A stretch of DNA of 64,000 nt from Bradyrhizobium frederickii (GTDB lineage Bacteria > Pseudomonadota > Alphaproteobacteria > Rhizobiales > Xanthobacteraceae), in contig NZ_SPQS01000003.1 of NCBI RefSeq assembly GCF_004570865.1, positions 124,001 to 188,000 of the forward strand. The letters run 5' to 3'. Shown piece after piece: positions 61,001 to 64,000 of the stretch. The stretch's first letter is position 1, and each line of letters begins with the position of its first letter. The notes under the pieces are model-generated. The model searched no databases and was not told where the DNA came from. It saw nothing but the letters and a program-made list of their open reading frames with translations. The position numbers and the translations under genes are program-made.

Positions 61001-61297
61001 CTTGAAGTCCTTCATGGTCCCGAAATCGGGATTGACCGAGCCGTAATCGGCGATGTCGTAGCCGTCGTCGCGGCCGGGCGAGGGATAGAACGGCAACAGC
61101 CACAGCGCGGTGACGCCGAGCTCCTGCAGATAGGGCAGCTTCTCGGTCAGTCCGACGAAGTCGCCGATGCCGTCATTGTTGCTGTCGGCGAAGGCCTTGA
61201 CATGCAGCTGATAGATGATGGCGTCCTTGTACCAGAGCTCGTCCACGATCTCGGCAGCCTCGGCCTTCTGGGTGTCGACGGAAGATAGAACATTCAT
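58004..61297 (-). CDS. treS: Trehalose synthase-maltokinase fusion (TreS-Mak)
   Basis: A 1097-residue fusion. Residues about 15-560 are TreS (GH13): [62 protein letters not shown]; it interconverts maltose and trehalose. From about 620 to the end is a maltokinase (Pep2) domain: [31 protein letters not shown] with the catalytic Asp, and [13 protein letters not shown]. The second His of the usual HGDxHLGQ is Arg here. The product would be maltose 1-phosphate, the donor for GlgE. It lies 10 nt after the glgE-like gene and overlaps glgB. Confidence 0.95.
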   Translation of the reverse strand: MNVLSSVDTQKAEAAEIVDELWYKDAIIYQLHVKAFADSNNDGIGDFVGLTEKLPYLQELGVTALWLLPFYPSPGRDDGYDIADYGSVNPDFGTMKDFKRFIQEAQKRGLRVITELVVNHTSDQHKWFKRARRSHPGSSARNWYVWSDTDQKYQGTRIIFTDTEKSNWTWDHEAGAFYWHRFFSHQPDLNFDNPRVVSALIQVMKRWLDAGVDGFRLDAIPYLCEREGTSNENLPETHAIIKRLRQELDSYSKGKLLLAEANQWPEDVQEYFGRGDECHMAYHFPLMPRIYMAIAQEDRFPITDILRQTPDIPASCQWALFLRNHDELTLEMVTDVERDYLWTTYANDPRARINVGIRRRLAPLMDNDRRKIELMNSLLLSFPGTPIIYYGDEIGMGDNIYLGDRNGVRTPMQWSPDRNGGFSRCDPARLYAPLIMDPVYGYESVNVEAQSRSLSSLLSATKRLIAVRKSTLAFGRGTMTFIRPANRAVLAYVRQYRDEVILCVANLSRAAQATELDLSPWKDRIPQEMLGRTRFPAIGELPYMITLGPYGFYWFQLQERDKSEPVTPRAVPEFETLVVPVNSNWVSLARERGVFERDVLPGFLSRTRWYHEHNPKHIKTVLTSAVPFCDIGDNRPWIAFFETKQADVATRYVMPLQIEWVRFDRERFNPKALAAVRQGAREGTLLDVATDQIFIGLFLRNLSQNLVVEENNLRLEFKATSRFADYTIKEPERIRAIEQSNSTALVDNQYVAKIYRRLERGVSPEIEIGHYLTEVVRFANTPALLGSVELVEGDRHSALGVLHAYVENQGDGWTVTTGYLDRYIDEQRVLSADEMPRETQEQAPYLHFIAQIGRRLAELHVALAAAKSDDLAPVPIDSAQTKAWVSDLKARAERVLDRLADSRDGLREADRPLIDRLTAMRRSLSDDLNALLPSGMGGLNIRHHGDFRLGQTLIVKDDIFIIDFDGDPRQPLADKRRKLPAARDVASLIRSIDASVNAALGHALTGASDEQGRLAAALDEWRERAAATFLSNYREAMTDRRLWPADRQSAEGLLRFFLLDQAFNDVEYELSHRPEGLHAPLTGLLRILSSTESEAHA

Positions 61298-61307
61298 GGC
61301 GTGCCCC

Positions 61308-63254
61308 TTACGCCAGGCAGCGGAACAAGAGCGCCGGATCGCGGTCGGGATCGATACGCACCCTGATCCCGCCCCATTCGATGCGGGACCGTTCGCCGGT
61401 GAGGAGGTTTTCGAGTGTCGTCACATGGTGACGCTGCCCGCCGGCGTCAACGGTGACGTCGCCGAGCGGCAGCCAGCATTCGCGCAACCGGCCGGAGAGT
61501 GCGATCACGATCACGACAATGTTGGCGGGCTCAGCCGCCTCCTTGACGAAGGCGATGGTCTCGCCGTCTTCAACGCCTAGAAAACGCAAATTCGCCGTTT
61601 GCTGGAGCGCGGCGTTGTCGTTGCGGATGCGGTTGAGCTCGGCAATGTAGGACTTGATGTTGCCGGGCTGGTCCCAGTCGCGCTGCTTGATCTGGTACTT
61701 CTCGGAATCCAGATATTCCTCGCGGCCGGGGATCGCTTCGTGTTCGAGCAGCTCGAACCCGCTGTAAACGCCGTAGCTGCCCGACAACGTGGCCGCCAGC
61801 GCAACGCGCGACTTGAACGCCCAGGCTTCTCCGCTCTGGAGATGATAGGGCAGCAGGTCGGGCGTGTTGACGAACAGGTTCGGACGATAGAAGTCGCGCT
61901 CGGGATAGCGCGTCAGCTCGCCGAGATATTGCTCCAGCTCCCCCCTCGACGTGCGCCAGGGGAAATAGGTGAAGGACTGTGCAAAGCCGAGCTTGGCGAG
62001 GCCCTTCATCAGCTTTGGCCGCGCAAACGTCTTGGAGAACAGGATCACCTCGGGATGCCGGCGGCGGATGTCGCCGATCAGCCAGTCCCAGAACGCAAAC
62101 GGCGCGGTGTCGTGATTGTCGATGGCGAAGATGGTGACGCCGTGGTCGATCCAGAACAGCATGGCGTCGCGAAAGGCGTTCCACAGGCCGATGCGGTCGA
62201 CCGAGGCGAAATCGGGAATCACGATGTCCGAATAGGGTCCCTCCGCCGTCCGCACCGAGCGGTCCGGCCGCCATTTGAACCATTCCGGATGCTGCGTCAG
62301 CCAGGGATGGTTCGGCGAGCATTGCACCGCGAAGTCGAGCGCCAGCTCGAGGCCGTACTCGAGACAGGTCGCGACCAGCGCGCGAAAGTCCTCGATGGTG
62401 CCGAGCTCGGGATGCAGCGCGTCGTGGCCGCCCTCGGCGGCGCCGATCGCGTAGGGCGAGCCGGGTTCGCCTTCGCTCGCCACCGGCGCATTGTTGCGGC
62501 CTTTGCGGCGGCTGCGGCCGATCGGGTGGATCGGCGTGAAATAGAGCACGTCGAATCCCATCGCCGCGATGTCGGGCACGCGTGCGATGCAGTCGCGCAG
62601 CGTGCCGTGCCGGCCGGGGATCGGGCTCTGGCTGCGCGGCATCATCTGATACCAGGCGCCGAACCGCGCTCTGTCGCGATCGACGACAAGCGGGAAGGAC
62701 TGCGAGCGGGTCAGGTCGGGACGGGACTGGCTCTCGGCCATGGCATTGCCGAGCTCGGTCGCCAGCAGCGAGCTGACCTCGCCGGTTTGAAGATAATCCT
62801 CGCATTGTCTGACAATGATCGTCGCCGCGGCCTGTGGCGCGCCGTGTGCCTTGGTCAGGAGGCTGGCACCCTCGAGCGCGTCGAGGCTGACGTCGGCGCC
62901 CGTTCGCTGCTTGCGCGCGATGCCGTGGGACCAGGTGGCGAACTCGTCGGTCCAGGCCTCGATCGCATAGAAATATTGGCCGGGCTCCACCGGTGTGAAA
63001 GCGCCGGACCAGCGGTCGTTGCCCTGATGGATCATCGGCTCGCGCCGCCAATCCCGGTCCTGCTCGGGGCGCCAGAGCAGCGCGGCCCCGATCACGGCGT
63101 CGCCATCGCGGTAGACATCGGCCCACACCTCGACGCGATCGCCTGCCATCCGCTTCACGGCGAAGCGGCCGCAATCGATCGCGGGATAGACGTCCTCGAC
63201 GAGGAAAGCGCTGCCGGCTGCGGCACTTTCGACAGTTTGAATTGTCTTGTTCAC
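61308..63254 (-). CDS. GlgE-like maltosyltransferase homologue with altered active site
   Basis: A 648-residue GH13_3 protein: N-terminal beta domain, [20 protein letters not shown], the nucleophile strand [20 protein letters not shown] with Asp379 retained, and NTPDLL. However, three usual GlgE features are missing. The Arg of FRVDNPHTKP is Ala377; the acid/base Glu of the LAEAF motif is Lys408 (LFSKTFARP, 29 residues after the nucleophile as in GlgE); and the lysine-rich phosphate loop PPKKYQ is deleted (TAEGPYSDI). The overall fold is clearly GlgE, but ordinary transfer of maltosyl from maltose 1-phosphate is doubtful. First gene of the trehalose/glucan operon. Confidence 0.88.
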   Translation of the reverse strand: MNKTIQTVESAAAGSAFLVEDVYPAIDCGRFAVKRMAGDRVEVWADVYRDGDAVIGAALLWRPEQDRDWRREPMIHQGNDRWSGAFTPVEPGQYFYAIEAWTDEFATWSHGIARKQRTGADVSLDALEGASLLTKAHGAPQAAATIIVRQCEDYLQTGEVSSLLATELGNAMAESQSRPDLTRSQSFPLVVDRDRARFGAWYQMMPRSQSPIPGRHGTLRDCIARVPDIAAMGFDVLYFTPIHPIGRSRRKGRNNAPVASEGEPGSPYAIGAAEGGHDALHPELGTIEDFRALVATCLEYGLELALDFAVQCSPNHPWLTQHPEWFKWRPDRSVRTAEGPYSDIVIPDFASVDRIGLWNAFRDAMLFWIDHGVTIFAIDNHDTAPFAFWDWLIGDIRRRHPEVILFSKTFARPKLMKGLAKLGFAQSFTYFPWRTSRGELEQYLGELTRYPERDFYRPNLFVNTPDLLPYHLQSGEAWAFKSRVALAATLSGSYGVYSGFELLEHEAIPGREEYLDSEKYQIKQRDWDQPGNIKSYIAELNRIRNDNAALQQTANLRFLGVEDGETIAFVKEAAEPANIVVIVIALSGRLRECWLPLGDVTVDAGGQRHHVTTLENLLTGERSRIEWGGIRVRIDPDRDPALLFRCLA

Positions 63255-63324
63255 GGTGATGCCATTGACAAGAAAGCAGGGGCCCGTTTCCCTTGTCGGG
63301 AACCTACGCTTGATACCTATATAG

Positions 63325-63381
63325 AAAGCCGCTTGTGTGTCATTAGTTCCCCCTGGGAACGGCAGGCGTGGTTTGTGAGTT
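63325..63381. promoter_or_regulatory. Divergent EcfG-like promoters between glgE-like gene and malQ
   Basis: A palindrome GTTCCC-CCT-GGGAAC (63346-63360) carries a GGAAC on each strand. Plus: GGAAC (63356-63360), 17 nt, AGTT (63378-63381), toward malQ. Minus: GGAAC (63350-63346), 17 nt, CTTT (63328-63325), toward the glgE-like gene; the minus -10 is a weaker match. Confidence 0.5.
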
Positions 63382-63459
63382 GACCCAGACTAACGTCTTC
63401 CGCTGCCTCGTTAAAATCGATGCCCCCGGCCACAGAATGGCCTGCAAGCTGCGTGCCGT

Positions 63460-64000
63460 ATGGATCTTTTAGCACAAGCCCGGATCAAGGGCGTTCAATC
63501 CGAATTCATTGATGCGCTCGGAAAGCTGCGGGTCACCGACCCCGTGGCCCTGAAGTCCATCCTCGACGCCCTGCCGGAAAAGCGGGTCTACCGCTTCGTC
63601 AACGGGCCGGTCGTGGTTCGCGCGCTCGGGCATCCGCGCACGGAATTGGCGGCCATCGGCGCGCCGCCGCTGCAATGGAAATTGACCGCAAACGGCAAGT
63701 CGACAGCCCAAGGCGAGACACGCGAGCCCGTGATCGCCTGGCCCGCCGGCCTACCGCTCGGTTATCACCGGTTGACGCTGACCGATGCCGAAGGTGTGAC
63801 CGAAGTGGTGCCGATGATCGTGGCGCCCGAGCGGGCCTTCGGCGGCGATTTCGACCGCGGCTGGCTGCTCGCCGTGCAGCTCTACGGCGTCCGTTCGGAC
63901 CGCAATTGGGGCATCGGCGACTTCACCGACCTCGCCGATCTGGTCCGGCTCGCCAAGCAGCTCGGGGCCGACGGCGTCGGGCTCAATCCACTGCACGTTC
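63460..64000 (+). CDS. malQ: 4-alpha-glucanotransferase MalQ, 3' end outside window
   Basis: The first 180 residues of a MalQ: MDLLAQARIKGVQSEFIDAL, a beta-rich N-terminal region (RVYRFVNGPVVVRALGHPRT, WPAGLPLGYHRLTLTDAEGV), then the barrel start LLAVQLYGVRSDRNWGIGDF and GADGVGLNPLHV. The frame runs off the end. MalQ rearranges maltodextrins by 4-alpha-glucan transfer and would connect maltose-level sugars to the glycogen pool used by the operon on the other strand. It is divergent from the glgE-like gene with a shared palindromic promoter region. Confidence 0.9.
   Translation, partial: MDLLAQARIKGVQSEFIDALGKLRVTDPVALKSILDALPEKRVYRFVNGPVVVRALGHPRTELAAIGAPPLQWKLTANGKSTAQGETREPVIAWPAGLPLGYHRLTLTDAEGVTEVVPMIVAPERAFGGDFDRGWLLAVQLYGVRSDRNWGIGDFTDLADLVRLAKQLGADGVGLNPLHV

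Noticed and set aside
61599..63383. 594-codon plus frame over the glgE-like gene
   Set aside because: Antisense shadow; the minus strand has the GH13 motifs and the operon context.
1..64000. tRNA, rRNA, CRISPR arrays, transposases, phage genes
   Set aside because: Looked for by eye on both strands; no cloverleaf with CCA-type end, no regularly spaced repeats, no transposase or integrase motif was found. Computational scans (tRNAscan, CRISPR finders) would be decisive.

Overview
The window is high-GC alphaproteobacterial DNA and looks like a Bradyrhizobium or close relative. The reasons are the protein style, the ROSE RNA thermometer before a small heat shock gene, Bradyrhizobium-type palindromic intergenic repeats, many tiny conserved hypotheticals, and GGAAC-N16/17-NGTT (EcfG-type general stress) promoter candidates. 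This assignment comes from recognition, not a database search. No rRNA, tRNA, CRISPR array, prophage or intact insertion sequence was seen.

Layout. 0-6.5 kb: a catabolic patch (DadA-type oxidase, Asp/Glu racemase, SDR on plus; periplasmic binding protein, flavin dehydrogenase and IclR on minus). 6.5-10.7 kb: a proteostasis operon (ROSE, two Hsp20s, two small proteins, HtrA/Deg protease), then small genes, one invaded by a palindromic repeat. 10.8-13.5 kb: CoA-ester lyase, MaoC dehydratase and divergent acyl-CoA dehydrogenase. 13.5-28.5 kb: an extracellular flagellar module (flagellin, FliD, FliS, FlgD, FlgE, two small helical proteins, FlgK, FlgL) headed by an ECF sigma factor. Divergent from it is a three-gene set: a HAD-type protein, a glycosyltransferase-like protein and a formyltransferase-like protein. 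28.5-32.2 kb: acyl-CoA ligase, upp, enoyl-CoA hydratase, TetR. 32.2-36.3 kb: an island of small hypothetical proteins around a DapA-like protein that lacks the Schiff-base lysine. 36.3-44.6 kb: the kdp potassium system. 44.8-48.5 kb: divergent ku and ligD, flanked by inverted copies of one repeat. 48.6-49.2 kb: DUF3309 and PHA-system small proteins. 49.3-64 kb: a trehalose/alpha-glucan operon (glgE-like, treS-maltokinase, glgB, glgX, treZ, treY) with divergent malQ running off the end.

How it fits together. Much of the right half reads as a stress and osmo-adaptation region: K+ uptake, trehalose synthesis, non-homologous end joining and small membrane proteins. Two regulatory signatures tie it together. 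Paired, nearly back-to-back EcfG-like promoters sit between ku and ligD and between glgE and malQ, with a single one before the DUF3309 gene. A second, unfamiliar element (CTTTATGANNTTCCTAT, then exactly 20 nt, then CTCG) occurs four times between 33.1 and 36.2 kb, upstream of three small-protein transcription units and the kdp operon.

Most worth a second look: that four-copy element; the GlgE homologue that keeps its nucleophile but has lysine at the acid/base glutamate position; the DapA homologue with arginine for the catalytic lysine; the self-contained flagellar exo-module with its own ECF sigma factor and putative modification genes; and several palindromic repeats whose ends supply the stop codon of the neighbouring gene.
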